Positions 8,649 to 17,441 of a DNA stretch of 64,000 nt are shown in pieces. Origin of the DNA: Bradyrhizobium elkanii USDA 76 (GTDB taxonomy: Bacteria; Pseudomonadota; Alphaproteobacteria; Rhizobiales; Xanthobacteraceae); assembly GCF_023278185.1 (NCBI RefSeq), contig NZ_CP066356.1, forward strand, positions 3,526,001 through 3,590,000, written 5' to 3'. Every line of letters begins with the position of its first letter. The first letter of the stretch is position 1. The notes below the pieces were generated by a model. It made no database searches. It was not told the DNA's origin and worked only from the letters and a program-made list of their open reading frames with translations. A program made the position numbers and the translations under genes.

Positions 8649-9461
8649 ATGGGAAGTGACTCCTTGAGTGAAGAAAGTCCCGAGCGGCACTTTCGCACTT
8701 TGTTTATCTCCGATGTCCATCTCGGAGCCCGCGGTTCGCAAGCCGACCGCCTGCTGGACTTCCTCCGCTCTCACGATGCCGACACGATCTACCTCGTTGG
8801 TGATATCGTCGACGGCTGGGCGCTGAAGTCGAACTGGTACTGGCCGCAGACCCATAACGATTTCGTGCAGAAGATGCTGCGCAAGGCGCGCAAGGGCGCC
8901 AAGGTGATCTACGTCCCGGGCAACCACGACGAGTTCCTGCGCAAATATTACGGCACGCATTTCGGCGGCATCGACGTGGTGGAGAACACCGTTCACACCG
9001 GCGCGGACGGCAAGCGCTACCTCGTGATCCACGGCGACATTTTCGATCTCGTGGTGCAGAACGCGCGCTGGCTCGCCCATCTCGGCGACAAGGCCTACGA
9101 CTTCGCGATCCAGATGAATCGCTTCGTCAACTTCTTCCGCAAGATGTTCGGCGTGCCGTACTGGTCGCTGTCGCAATGGGCCAAGCTGAAGGTCAAGAAG
9201 GCGGTGAACTATATCGGCGCGTTCGAGGCGACGCTTGCCGGCGAGGCACGGCGCCACGGCTGCGACGGCGTGATCTGCGGCCACATCCACTACGCGACGA
9301 TTCATGACGAGCACGGCATCCGCTACATGAATTGCGGCGACTGGGTGGAGAGCTGCACCGCGCTGGCCGAGCATGAGGACGGCCATTTCGAGATCATCAC
9401 CTGGACCGACCCGGTGCGCCGGATCGCGCCGGTTCCGCGAGTGACGGCACGCGCTGCATGA
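8649..9461 (+). CDS. plcP: PlcP-like metallophosphoesterase (phospholipase C for membrane lipid remodelling)
   Basis: A 270-residue calcineurin-type phosphoesterase. Metal ligands are visible in DVHLG (D22, H24), GDIVDGW (D52), GNHDE (N92, H93), HGDIFD and GHIHY. Sequence databases often label this family UDP-2,3-diacylglucosamine diphosphatase (LpxH-like). In Sinorhizobium and Agrobacterium, however, the gene paired with a GT4 glycosyltransferase is PlcP, which removes phosphocholine from phosphatidylcholine to give diacylglycerol during phosphate starvation. Here it overlaps such a glycosyltransferase by 4 nt (ATGA), and a Pho box-like site lies upstream. ATG 8649 is chosen; the frame is open upstream to 8586 without a better site. 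An LpxH role is the main alternative. Confidence 0.75.
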   Translation: MGSDSLSEESPERHFRTLFISDVHLGARGSQADRLLDFLRSHDADTIYLVGDIVDGWALKSNWYWPQTHNDFVQKMLRKARKGAKVIYVPGNHDEFLRKYYGTHFGGIDVVENTVHTGADGKRYLVIHGDIFDLVVQNARWLAHLGDKAYDFAIQMNRFVNFFRKMFGVPYWSLSQWAKLKVKKAVNYIGAFEATLAGEARRHGCDGVICGHIHYATIHDEHGIRYMNCGDWVESCTALAEHEDGHFEIITWTDPVRRIAPVPRVTARAA

Positions 9462-10549
9462 CGCATATCCTGGTCGCGACCGATGCGTGGCATCCCCAGG
9501 TCAACGGGGTTGTCCGCACGCTGACCATGATGGCACAGGCGGCGAAATCGCTCGGCGTCGAGGTGAGCTTCCTGACGCCGGACGAGTTCCGCACCTTCGC
9601 GATGCCGAGCTATCGCGATCTCCGGCTGGCGCTGCCCTACCGGGCCAAGGTCGCAAGTCTGATCGAGGCGGCGAGGCCCGACAGCATCCATATCGCGACC
9701 GAGGGCCCGATCGGGCTTGCGGCGCGCCGCTATTGCCGCAAGCGCGGCCTGCCGTTCACGACGAGCTTCCATACCCGCTTCCCCGAATACGTCTCGGCGC
9801 GGACGCCGGTCCCGGAAGCCTGGGTGTGGCGGGCGCTGCGCTGGTTCCACCGGCCGAGCCGGGCGGTGATGGCGGCGACCCCGGCGCTGGCGGCCGAGTT
9901 GCGTCAGCGCGGCTTCCGCAACGTGGTGCTGTGGTCGCGCGGCGTCGATACCGCGCTGTTCCATCCGCGCGACGTCGATCTCTGCCTGCCGCAGCCGGTC
10001 TATCTCAGCGTCGGCCGGGTGGCGGTGGAGAAGAACCTGGAGGCCTTCCTCGATCTCGATTTGCCGGGAACCAAGGTCGTGGTCGGCGACGGCCCGGCGC
10101 GGGCGGCGCTGGAGAGGAAATATCCGGACGCCGTGTTCCTCGGTGCCCGCCATGGGGAAGAATTGGCTGAGATCTATGCCGCGGCCGATGTGTTCGTTTT
10201 CCCGAGCCGGACCGATACGTTCGGTCTGGTGCTGCTTGAAGCGTTGGCGAGCGGCCTGCCGGTTGCCGCTTTTCCGGTCACCGGTCCCCGCGACGTGATC
10301 GGCGCGGCGCCAGTCGGTGTGCTCGACGAGGATCTGCGCCATGCCTGCCTGGAAGCGCTCAGCATCCCGCGGCAGGCCTGCGTCGATTTCGCCGCGCTCC
10401 ACACCTGGCAGGCGTCGGCCCGGGTGTTCATCGACCGTTGCATGAACGTCCGTCCCGCGCCGCCGGATGGCGAGGGGGAGGCGTTCGAATTTGGTGCCGA
10501 AGAGCACCATTTCGCCGTCCTGCCGACACCTCAGCCAAACTCACGCTAG
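9458..10549 (+). CDS. agt: Agt-like GT4 glycosyltransferase (glycosyl-diacylglycerol synthesis)
   Basis: A 363-residue GT-B glycosyltransferase. The N-terminal DAWHPQVNGVVRTL and the SFHTRFPEY loop are typical of lipid glycosyltransferases. The donor-side motif PSRTDTFGLVLLEALASGLP (EX7E type) is complete. It is translationally coupled to plcP (4-nt overlap). In A. tumefaciens the plcP neighbour Agt makes monoglucosyl- and glucuronosyl-diacylglycerol, replacing phospholipids under phosphate limitation. By that analogy this enzyme would use the diacylglycerol released by PlcP. The sugar cannot be told from sequence. The gene symbol rests on the operon context. Confidence 0.7.
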   Translation: MTHILVATDAWHPQVNGVVRTLTMMAQAAKSLGVEVSFLTPDEFRTFAMPSYRDLRLALPYRAKVASLIEAARPDSIHIATEGPIGLAARRYCRKRGLPFTTSFHTRFPEYVSARTPVPEAWVWRALRWFHRPSRAVMAATPALAAELRQRGFRNVVLWSRGVDTALFHPRDVDLCLPQPVYLSVGRVAVEKNLEAFLDLDLPGTKVVVGDGPARAALERKYPDAVFLGARHGEELAEIYAAADVFVFPSRTDTFGLVLLEALASGLPVAAFPVTGPRDVIGAAPVGVLDEDLRHACLEALSIPRQACVDFAALHTWQASARVFIDRCMNVRPAPPDGEGEAFEFGAEEHHFAVLPTPQPNSR

Positions 10550-10605
10550 TTGGGTCACGCTAAAGCGTCTTGCCCGCCAGCCCGTCGCCGCGATACAAAT
10601 CGCGA

Positions 10606-11595
10606 ATGACGGACACCGTTCTCAATCCACCCGTCGCTGCCGCGGACATCGATGCCGCCGCAAGGGTGGTCGCGCCGTTCGCGGTGCGCACACCGCTCCT
10701 GACTTTCCCCGTTCTCAACGAACGCGTCGGCACCCAGGTCTTCCTCAAGCCCGAAATGCTGCAGCGGACCGGATCGTTCAAGTTTCGCGGCGCCTTCAAC
10801 AAGCTCGCCTCGATCCCGCAGGACAAGCGGAGCGGCGGCGTCGTGGCGTTCTCCTCCGGCAACCACGCCCAGGGCGTCGCCGCGGCGGCCAAGATCCTCA
10901 ACATGCAGGCGACCATCGTGATGCCTGCGGACTCGCCGATCACCAAGCGCGAGCGCACCAAATCCTATGGCGCCGAAGTCGTGCTCTACGACCGCGATCG
11001 CGACGACCGCGAGGCGATCGCCAACGGCATTGCCGGCAAGCGCGGCGCGACCTTGGTGCGCCCCTACGACGATCCCTTCGTGATCGCGGGCCAGGGCACC
11101 GCCGGCCGCGAGATCGCCGAGGACATGGCTGCGCTCGGACTGACGCCGGACATCGTGGTTGCGCCGGCTTCAGGCGGCGGATTGATCGCGGGCGTCGCGA
11201 CCGCGGTGAAAGCGAAATATCCGCAGGCCCAGGTGATCGTCGCCGAGCCCGCGGGCTATGACGATCACGCCCTGTCGCTCAAGGTCGGACATCGCGAGGC
11301 GCATCCGGTCGCGGCGCGGACCATCTGCGATGCGCTGATGGCGATGATGCCGGGAGAGCTGACCTTCGCCATCAACAGCAAGCTGCTGGCGAACGGTGTC
11401 AACGCCACCGATGACGAAGTCGGCGCCGCCGTCGCCTTCGCCTATCGCGAGCTGAAGCTCGTGGTCGAGCCCGGCGGCGCGGTCGGACTCGCCGCGCTGC
11501 TTGCCGGGCGGATCGATGCCAAGGGCAAGAACGTCGTCATCGTGCTGTCGGGCGGCAATGTCGACGCCGACCTGTTCGCGAAACTGGTTGCCTGA
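10606..11595 (+). CDS. Threonine/serine dehydratase (PLP-dependent, no ACT domain)
   Basis: A 329-residue fold-type II PLP enzyme that deaminates threonine to 2-oxobutyrate (or serine to pyruvate). The PLP lysine lies in TGSFKFRGA (K59). The substrate motif SSGNHAQGVA and the phosphate-binding loop SGGGLIAGV are present. At this length it has only the catalytic domain, like catabolic TdcB-type enzymes, and lacks the isoleucine-sensing ACT domain of biosynthetic IlvA. A serine racemase activity is an alternative for this family. ATG 10606 gives MTDTVLNPPV; a longer frame exists upstream. Confidence 0.88.
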   Translation: MTDTVLNPPVAAADIDAAARVVAPFAVRTPLLTFPVLNERVGTQVFLKPEMLQRTGSFKFRGAFNKLASIPQDKRSGGVVAFSSGNHAQGVAAAAKILNMQATIVMPADSPITKRERTKSYGAEVVLYDRDRDDREAIANGIAGKRGATLVRPYDDPFVIAGQGTAGREIAEDMAALGLTPDIVVAPASGGGLIAGVATAVKAKYPQAQVIVAEPAGYDDHALSLKVGHREAHPVAARTICDALMAMMPGELTFAINSKLLANGVNATDDEVGAAVAFAYRELKLVVEPGGAVGLAALLAGRIDAKGKNVVIVLSGGNVDADLFAKLVA

Positions 11596-11735
11596 CACCG
11601 GGTTAGGCACAGATGCTGCCGCGGTACATGAGCTGGCTCACGTTGCGTATGCAGGTCCATGGGACATGAATGCTTCGCGCATCAGTCGTCGTGCGCGGGT
11701 CAAGCCCGGCAATGACCAGATATGAAAAGTCGAGG

Positions 11736-13028
11736 TTACGAGAAGAACGCGATCTTCTCGGCTTGGCTCATGCGGCGGATCGGCGCGAGTGGATCGTTGG
11801 CCGCGACGCTTGGCCTTTTCAGAAGACCGCTGGCGATGATCGTCGAGCCGAGTGAGATCTCCGCTGCGGGAGCAAGGGCAGGCTCAACGGCGGGCGGGAG
11901 AGGCGGCGGCATCACCAGAGTCTCGGCAATCGGCGCCGCCGCTCGCGGTGCCGGCTCCATCTTGACTTCGGCTCTGACCTCGACCTTCGGCGCCGGTGCA
12001 GGCTCGGGCTGAATGGCTGGCGCAACCATTTCCGGCTCAGCGGCCATTGCCTCGGCGACGCGCATCTCCTCGGCGGCGCGCATTTCCTCCGCGATCGCCT
12101 CCTCGTCGATCGGATCGGGCGCACCCATCTCTATCGCGATCAGGTCGAGCACCGCCTCGTCATGGGCGTCGGCCGCCGCTTCGTCGGAGACGCGGGCGAG
12201 TTCTGCGGCCTCGGCTTCGGCCAGCGCGGCTTCAGCCTTGATCCAGGCTTCGCTCGGTTGCGGCAAGACGGCCGTAGCGGCCTCAGTGCCGGGCATAGCG
12301 GCGGGAATCGCGGCTTCGACGTTCGGCGTCGCAGCGGCCTCCTGAGGCGGCGCTGGCGGCGTAGCGGCCATATCGGGGGCTGCACTTTCGGCCACCGGTG
12401 GCGACGCGGGGGCCGCTGCTGGCGGCTCCGCAACCGGCGCCTCGGCCACATCAGGCTCGGCCGCAGGCGTCGCCGCCTTGTCCGGATCGAACTCGCTCAG
12501 GCGGCGTGCCAGCGCAGCGAAGCCGGCATCCAGTACGGCCTTGGCGTCGTCCATCGAGACCTCGGCAGCACCGGCCTCGATCGCGCTGACCTGCGAATCG
12601 ATGATGTCGCAGATCCGGCCGTCATTGCCGATCTCGCGCAGCCGCCAGGAGATCTCCCTGATCACCCGCACGCCCTTGCGCACCGGCGCGAGGCTCTGCT
12701 CGAAGCTGATGCCGTCGAGCGCGGCGATGGCGGAGGCCTGGGCGGCCTCGATTGCGCCGCGCAGGGCGGCCAGCGCCTGCGCCAGCTGCTCGTCCCTGAT
12801 CGCCGCTGCGGCGGCTTGCCGCTGCGCGCTGAGGCTTTCCTCGATCCGAGCCACGGCATCGAGCACCATGCGGGTATCGGCATTGCGGTTGCGCTTGGCG
12901 TATTCGCCGAGGAACCAGCGGCCCCGCGAGGTTTCCATGAAGGCCGCGCTGATCGCAGCATAGTCCTCCTCGCTCGGCAGGGCCGCGCGGGCGGATATCG
13001 GCGACAGGGCGAATGCTTCTTCGGCCAT
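11736..13028 (-). CDS. Uncharacterised Ala/Pro/Glu-rich protein with conserved N-terminal helical domain
   Basis: A 430-residue protein without a signal peptide or membrane segment. The first 190 residues are helical and look conserved: EEDYAAISAAFMETSRGRWF, LGEYAKRNRNADTRMVLDAV, then a coiled segment, and SWRLREIGNDGRICDIIDSQ. The middle (about 195-390) is low-complexity Ala/Pro/Glu, probably disordered. The last 30 residues (LAPIRRMSQAEKIAFFS) look like a conserved tail. I cannot assign a function. The start at 13028 has GGAGAG upstream (spacing about 6). It is divergent from the MFS gene, with 75 nt between the starts. Confidence 0.75.
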   Translation of the reverse strand: MAEEAFALSPISARAALPSEEDYAAISAAFMETSRGRWFLGEYAKRNRNADTRMVLDAVARIEESLSAQRQAAAAAIRDEQLAQALAALRGAIEAAQASAIAALDGISFEQSLAPVRKGVRVIREISWRLREIGNDGRICDIIDSQVSAIEAGAAEVSMDDAKAVLDAGFAALARRLSEFDPDKAATPAAEPDVAEAPVAEPPAAAPASPPVAESAAPDMAATPPAPPQEAAATPNVEAAIPAAMPGTEAATAVLPQPSEAWIKAEAALAEAEAAELARVSDEAAADAHDEAVLDLIAIEMGAPDPIDEEAIAEEMRAAEEMRVAEAMAAEPEMVAPAIQPEPAPAPKVEVRAEVKMEPAPRAAAPIAETLVMPPPLPPAVEPALAPAAEISLGSTIIASGLLKRPSVAANDPLAPIRRMSQAEKIAFFS

Positions 13029-13103
13029 CACAATCTCTCCGCGCAAATCACTGCGCGTTACGCTAACGATCACCACGATATCGCGCGAATCGCAATTGAA
13101 TTG

Positions 13104-14276
13104 ATGTCTTCCGAATCACAAATCCCCATCGCAGCAAAGGTTGCATCGCGGCGATTCGCGCGCAGCCTTGCGGCATTCTATGCCACGCTGTTCGGCATGA
13201 CCGGGGTTCACCTGCCGTTTTTCACGGTGTGGCTGAAGGCGATCGGCATCGACGCCACCTGGATCGGCATCATCACCGCGGTGCCGCCGGTGACGCGCTT
13301 CACCGTGCTGCCGCTGGTCACCGCGGCGGCGGAACGGCGCCAGATGCTGCGCGGGGCGATCATCGCCACCGGATTCGCTACGGCGTTCGGCTTTGCCGTG
13401 ATCGGCACCCAGCACCAGCCGTTCGTGCTCCTGGCGATCTACGCGCTGACCTGCTGCGTCTGGACTCCGATGGTGCCGCTCACCGACGCCTATGCGCTGC
13501 GCGGCGTCAGGCAATTCGGGCTCAGCTACGGACCGCTGCGGCTCTGGGGCTCGGCCGCCTTCGCTGTCTGCGCGCTGCTGAGCGGCTTCCTGCTCCGCTA
13601 TGTCGCGGAGGTCGACCTGATCTGGATCATCACGGCCGTGACGGTGCTCGGTGCGCTGGTCGGGCTGACGCTGCGGCCGCTGGGCCGCCCAGTGGCTGCC
13701 GTCACACCTGCGGCCGGCGCGCCAAAACTGCTGCGCAATCCCACCTTCCTCGCCATCATCGTGTCCTCGGCGCTGATCCAGGGCAGCCACGGCGCCTATT
13801 ACATCTTCGCATCGATTGCCTGGCAGCAGGCCGGCTTCAGCGGCCTGACGATCGCTTGTCTCTGGGTGCTCGGCGTGATCGCCGAGATCGTGCTGTTTGC
13901 GGCCTCGCCGCGCTTCACGCTGCCGTCGGCTGTGCTGGTGATGATCGCGGCCGCCAGTGCCGCGGCGCGCTGGGCGATCACCGCGCAGGACCCGCCGCTT
14001 GCGGTGCTTGCAGTGGTGCAGCTCGGACACGGGCTGAGCTTCGGCCTGACGCAGGTCGGCGTCATGGGCCTGATGGTGCACCACGTGCCGGTTCACGTCA
14101 TGGCGCGCGCGCAAGGCTATCTCACCGCCTGCGGCGGCATTGTCGCGAGCACCACTGCGATCGTCAGCGGCATGGTCTATGCCCGCTTCGGGCTCGGCGT
14201 CTACGACATGATGGCGGCAATGGCGGCCACGGGCGGGCTCGTGATGTGGCTGGCGCGCAAGCGTCTCACAGATTAG
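13104..14276 (+). CDS. MFS transporter, HcaT/MFS_1-like family
   Basis: A 390-residue protein with about twelve hydrophobic segments. It opens ARSLAAFYATLFGMTGVHLP and FFTVWLKAIGIDATWIGI, typical of the 3-phenylpropionate/nucleoside-like MFS branch. Its stop codon overlaps that of a convergent dipeptide epimerase by 3-4 nt. That tight convergence is weak evidence of a link; if real, the transporter could handle murein peptides. The substrate is unknown. ATG 13104 is taken because the conserved N terminus begins there; the frame extends far upstream only as an antisense shadow of the neighbouring gene. Confidence 0.85.
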   Translation: MSSESQIPIAAKVASRRFARSLAAFYATLFGMTGVHLPFFTVWLKAIGIDATWIGIITAVPPVTRFTVLPLVTAAAERRQMLRGAIIATGFATAFGFAVIGTQHQPFVLLAIYALTCCVWTPMVPLTDAYALRGVRQFGLSYGPLRLWGSAAFAVCALLSGFLLRYVAEVDLIWIITAVTVLGALVGLTLRPLGRPVAAVTPAAGAPKLLRNPTFLAIIVSSALIQGSHGAYYIFASIAWQQAGFSGLTIACLWVLGVIAEIVLFAASPRFTLPSAVLVMIAAASAAARWAITAQDPPLAVLAVVQLGHGLSFGLTQVGVMGLMVHHVPVHVMARAQGYLTACGGIVASTTAIVSGMVYARFGLGVYDMMAAMAATGGLVMWLARKRLTD

Positions 14277-15274
14277 CCCCAGAGCGCGGCGTCGGGTGGA
14301 TAGACCAGGCTGCCCTCGTAGCGCAGGCCGTGGTCGCGGTCCTTCGCCAGCAGCAGCGGGCCGTCGAGATCGACGAAGCGTGCCTGCTGCGCGATCAGCA
14401 TCGCCGGCGCCATCGCAAGCGAGGTCGCGACCATGCAGCCGATCATGATCTCGAAGCCGAGCGCACGGGCGGCATCCGCCATCGCCAGCGCTTCGGTCAG
14501 GCCGCCGGTCTTGTCGAGCTTGATGTTGACGGCGTCATAGCGGCCGCGCAGGCCGGCAAGCGAAGCGCGGTCGTGCACGCTCTCGTCGGCGCAGACCGCA
14601 ACCGGGCGCCGGATCCGCCCCAGCGCCTCGTCCTTGCCCGCCGGTAGCGGCTGCTCGATCAGGGTGACGCCGGCATCGGCGCAGGCCGCGAGATTGGCGG
14701 CGAGGTTGTCCTCGGTCCAGGCTTCGTTGGCGTCGACGATCAGCTCGGATCGAGGCGCCGCCTTGCGCACGGCGGCGATCCGTGCGCCGTCGCCATCGCC
14801 GCCGAGCTTGATCTTGAGCAACTGACGATGCGCGGCCTTTGCGGTGGCTTCCGCCATCGCCTCTGATGTCCCGAGCGAGATCGTATAGGCGGTGGTGCGC
14901 GGCTCCGGCGCGGGCCGGCCGAGCAGGTTCCAGATCCGTTTGCCGGCGCGTTTGGCCTCAAGGTCCGCCAGCGCGCAATCCAGCGCATTGCGGGCGGCGC
15001 CGGCGGGCATCCGGGCCTGCAAGGCGATGCGGTCCATGCCGCCGGCGAGTGGCGCCTGCATCGCCTGGATCGCCTGCAGCGTCGCCTCGGGCGTTTCGCC
15101 ATAGCGCGGGTAGGGCACGCATTCGCCGCGGCCAATGAGGCCGCCCTGGCTTAGCTCGGCGACCACGACGACGGCCTCGGTCTTGGCGCCGCGGCTGATC
15201 GTGAAGGTCCCCGCGATCGGCCAGCGCTCGATCCGACCGGTCAGGGAAATTGCTCCGGATGGGGTGGAAGTCAT
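14273..15274 (-). CDS. Dipeptide epimerase (L-Ala-D/L-Glu epimerase type)
   Basis: A 333-residue enolase-superfamily enzyme. The catalytic frame is visible: LLKIKLGG (KxK), VDANEAW, IEQPLP, CADESV and VNIKLDKTGG. The mobile N-terminal cap carries GRGECVPYPRYGETPE, typical of Ala-Glu epimerases. The family converts L-Ala-D-Glu from peptidoglycan turnover into L-Ala-L-Glu so that peptidases can cleave it. Specificity could be for another dipeptide. It is convergent with an MFS gene, with overlapping stops. ATG at 15274. Confidence 0.85.
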   Translation of the reverse strand: MTSTPSGAISLTGRIERWPIAGTFTISRGAKTEAVVVVAELSQGGLIGRGECVPYPRYGETPEATLQAIQAMQAPLAGGMDRIALQARMPAGAARNALDCALADLEAKRAGKRIWNLLGRPAPEPRTTAYTISLGTSEAMAEATAKAAHRQLLKIKLGGDGDGARIAAVRKAAPRSELIVDANEAWTEDNLAANLAACADAGVTLIEQPLPAGKDEALGRIRRPVAVCADESVHDRASLAGLRGRYDAVNIKLDKTGGLTEALAMADAARALGFEIMIGCMVATSLAMAPAMLIAQQARFVDLDGPLLLAKDRDHGLRYEGSLVYPPDAALWG

Positions 15275-15415
15275 TTTAAAGTCTACAATTTCCTGAACCG
15301 TAGCTTGCGACGCGCAGCCAACTATGGCTGGTTAGCGGCAGATTCGACAAGCCGATCCGGCAGCGCCGGAGATCAGCGTTAGCGGCAGCCAGCCGGCTTG
15401 AGGGGTAGGCAAAAG

Positions 15416-16549
15416 GTGAGCGGCGACCCGACACTGGAGCGGATAGCCCAAGGCGAAGGACTGGCGCTGTGTGCGGCGGGCAACTGGACAGCCCGCTTTG
15501 CCCCTGCGCTCGAGCGGATCGTCTCCGACGCGGAGAAGCTGCGCGGCAGCCGGCCGCACATCTTCATCGACGTGTCGCAGGTCGCGAGCCTCGACACCTT
15601 CGGCGCCTGGCTGATCGAGCGGCTGCGCCGCAGCCTCAGCGACGCCGGTGCGGAAGCCGAGATCGCGGGCCTGTCGGCCAATTATTCCAGCCTGGTCGAC
15701 GAGGTCCGCCGCGTCGGTCCCGCGCCCAGGGTCGTCAGCGACCCGCTGTCGATATCAGGCATGCTCGAGCAGATCGGGCGCACCGTGGCCGGGATCGGCG
15801 GCACGATCATCGGTCTCGTCGACATGCTCGGCGCGGTGCTGGTGGCCGCGGGCAAGGTGCTGATCCATCCGCGCAGCTTTCGCCTGACCTCGACGGTGCA
15901 TCACCTCGAGCAGGTGTGCTGGCGCGCGGTGCCGATCGTAGTGCTGATCACCTTCCTGATCGGCTGCATCATCTCGCAGCAGGGCATCTTCCATTTCCGC
16001 AGGTTCGGCGCCGACATCTTCGTCGTCGACATGCTGGGCGTCCTGGTGCTGCGCGAGATCGGCGTGCTGCTGGTCGCGATCATGGTCGCGGGCCGTTCCG
16101 GCTCGGCCTATACCGCCGAGCTCGGCTCGATGAAGATGCGCGAGGAGATCGACGCGCTGCGCACCATGGGCTTCGATCCGATCGAGGTCTTGATCCTGCC
16201 GCGCATGCTGGCGCTGGTGCTGGCGCTGCCGATCCTGGCCTTCCTTGGCGCGATGGCCGCGCTCTATGGCGGCGGCCTGGTGGCCTGGCTCTATGGCGGC
16301 GTCGATCCGGAGGCCTTCCTGCTCCGCCTTCGTGATGCCATATCGATCGACCATTTCATCGTCGGCATGGTCAAGGCGCCTGTCATGGCGGCGGTGATCG
16401 GTATCGTTGCCTGCGTCGAAGGCCTTGCGGTACAGGGTTCGGCGGAGTCGCTCGGACAGCACACCACCGCATCGGTGGTGAAAGGGATCTTCTTCGTGAT
16501 CGTGATGGACGGCGTGTTCGCGATCTTCTTCGCCTCGATCGGAATGTGA
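15416..16549 (+). CDS. mlaE: MlaE-type ABC permease with N-terminal STAS domain
   Basis: A 377-residue protein. Residues 1-110 form a STAS (MlaB-like) domain: IFIDVSQVASLDTFGAWLIE. From about 125 it is an MlaE permease: QVCWRAVPIVVLITFLIGCI, then the conserved LREIGVLLVAIMVAGRSGSA and the EEIDALRTMGFDP coupling helix. It should form the inner-membrane part of a phospholipid transporter. In E. coli MlaB is a separate protein, and here it is fused. GTG 15416 is preferred, with AGG about 7 nt upstream; a TTG at 15398 is in frame. First gene of an mlaE-mlaF-mlaD operon. Confidence 0.88.
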   Translation: MSGDPTLERIAQGEGLALCAAGNWTARFAPALERIVSDAEKLRGSRPHIFIDVSQVASLDTFGAWLIERLRRSLSDAGAEAEIAGLSANYSSLVDEVRRVGPAPRVVSDPLSISGMLEQIGRTVAGIGGTIIGLVDMLGAVLVAAGKVLIHPRSFRLTSTVHHLEQVCWRAVPIVVLITFLIGCIISQQGIFHFRRFGADIFVVDMLGVLVLREIGVLLVAIMVAGRSGSAYTAELGSMKMREEIDALRTMGFDPIEVLILPRMLALVLALPILAFLGAMAALYGGGLVAWLYGGVDPEAFLLRLRDAISIDHFIVGMVKAPVMAAVIGIVACVEGLAVQGSAESLGQHTTASVVKGIFFVIVMDGVFAIFFASIGM

Positions 16550-16551
16550 TC

Positions 16552-17322
16552 ATGGCGGATGAGGAAAACGACGCCATCATCCGGGTCCGCGACATCACCG
16601 TTCAATTCGGCAACACGCGGGTGCTCGACGGCCTCAACCTCGACGTCAGGCGCGGCGAGATCCTCGGCTTCGTCGGGCCCTCGGGCGCCGGCAAGTCGGT
16701 GCTGACGCGCACCATCATCGGGCTCGTGCCGAAGGTCGCCGGCCGCATCGAGGTGTTCGGCGTCGATCTCGACGCCGCGAGCACCTCGCAGCGCCGTGCC
16801 GTCGAGCGCCGCTGGGGCATCCTGTTCCAGCAGGGCGCGCTGTTCTCCTCGCTCACGGTGCGCCAGAACATCCAGTTTCCGGCGCGCGAGTATCTGCGCG
16901 TCTCGCAGCGGCTGCTCGACGAGATCATGGTGGCGAAACTCGTGATGGTCGGGCTGAAGCCGGAAGTCGCCGATCGTTATCCGTCGGAATTGTCGGGCGG
17001 AATGATCAAGCGCGTCGCGCTGGCGCGGGCACTCGCGCTCGATCCAGAACTCGTGTTTCTCGACGAGCCGACCTCGGGTCTCGATCCGATCGGCGCCGGC
17101 GAGTTTGACGAGCTGGTGCGCACCCTGCAGCGCACTTTGGGGCTGACCGTTTTCATGGTAACGCACGATCTCGACAGTCTTTACACCGCGTGCGACCGTA
17201 TCGCCGTTTTAGGGAACGGTAAGATCATTGCTGCAGGATCGATCGCCGACATGAAGGCATCGCAGCATCCATGGCTGCAGCAATATTTCAACGGCAAGCG
17301 CGCCCGTGCCGTTGTGGCCTAG
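16552..17322 (+). CDS. mlaF: MlaF-type ABC transporter ATPase
   Basis: A 256-residue ABC ATPase: Walker A GPSGAGKSVLTR, Q-loop FQQGALFSSLTV, signature ELSGGMIKRVALARAL, Walker B LVFLDEPTSGLDP, switch HD in VTHDLDS. The GALFSSLTV stretch is typical of MlaF/MkL. It powers lipid movement with MlaE. The ATG is only 2 nt past the mlaE stop, so translation is coupled; a GTG at 16546 overlapping that stop is the alternative start. Confidence 0.92.
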   Translation: MADEENDAIIRVRDITVQFGNTRVLDGLNLDVRRGEILGFVGPSGAGKSVLTRTIIGLVPKVAGRIEVFGVDLDAASTSQRRAVERRWGILFQQGALFSSLTVRQNIQFPAREYLRVSQRLLDEIMVAKLVMVGLKPEVADRYPSELSGGMIKRVALARALALDPELVFLDEPTSGLDPIGAGEFDELVRTLQRTLGLTVFMVTHDLDSLYTACDRIAVLGNGKIIAAGSIADMKASQHPWLQQYFNGKRARAVVA

Positions 17323-17324
17323 CC

Positions 17325-17366
17325 CATGATCCCGAAACCTGGAGCCGATTTTCGGACGAGATCATG
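17325..17366. repeat. Short palindromic element related to the 130-nt repeats
   Basis: CATGATC and GATCATG arms flank a core with CCGAAA and TTTTCGG. This resembles the inner part of the 130-nt elements at 39038 and 61331 and probably belongs to the same family in degenerate form. It lies between mlaF and mlaD. Confidence 0.4.
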
Positions 17367-17441
17367 CGCCAACAGGGAATTCGACGGGTTCGAGCGCAGC
17401 CGGCTGCGCGAGGGCCCAAGAGTGATTAACGCGAGCAATTG

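Noticed and set aside
12162..13103. Long N-terminal extension of the MFS transporter
   Set aside because: This part of the open frame is antisense to the Ala/Pro/Glu-rich gene; the conserved transporter sequence begins at 13104.
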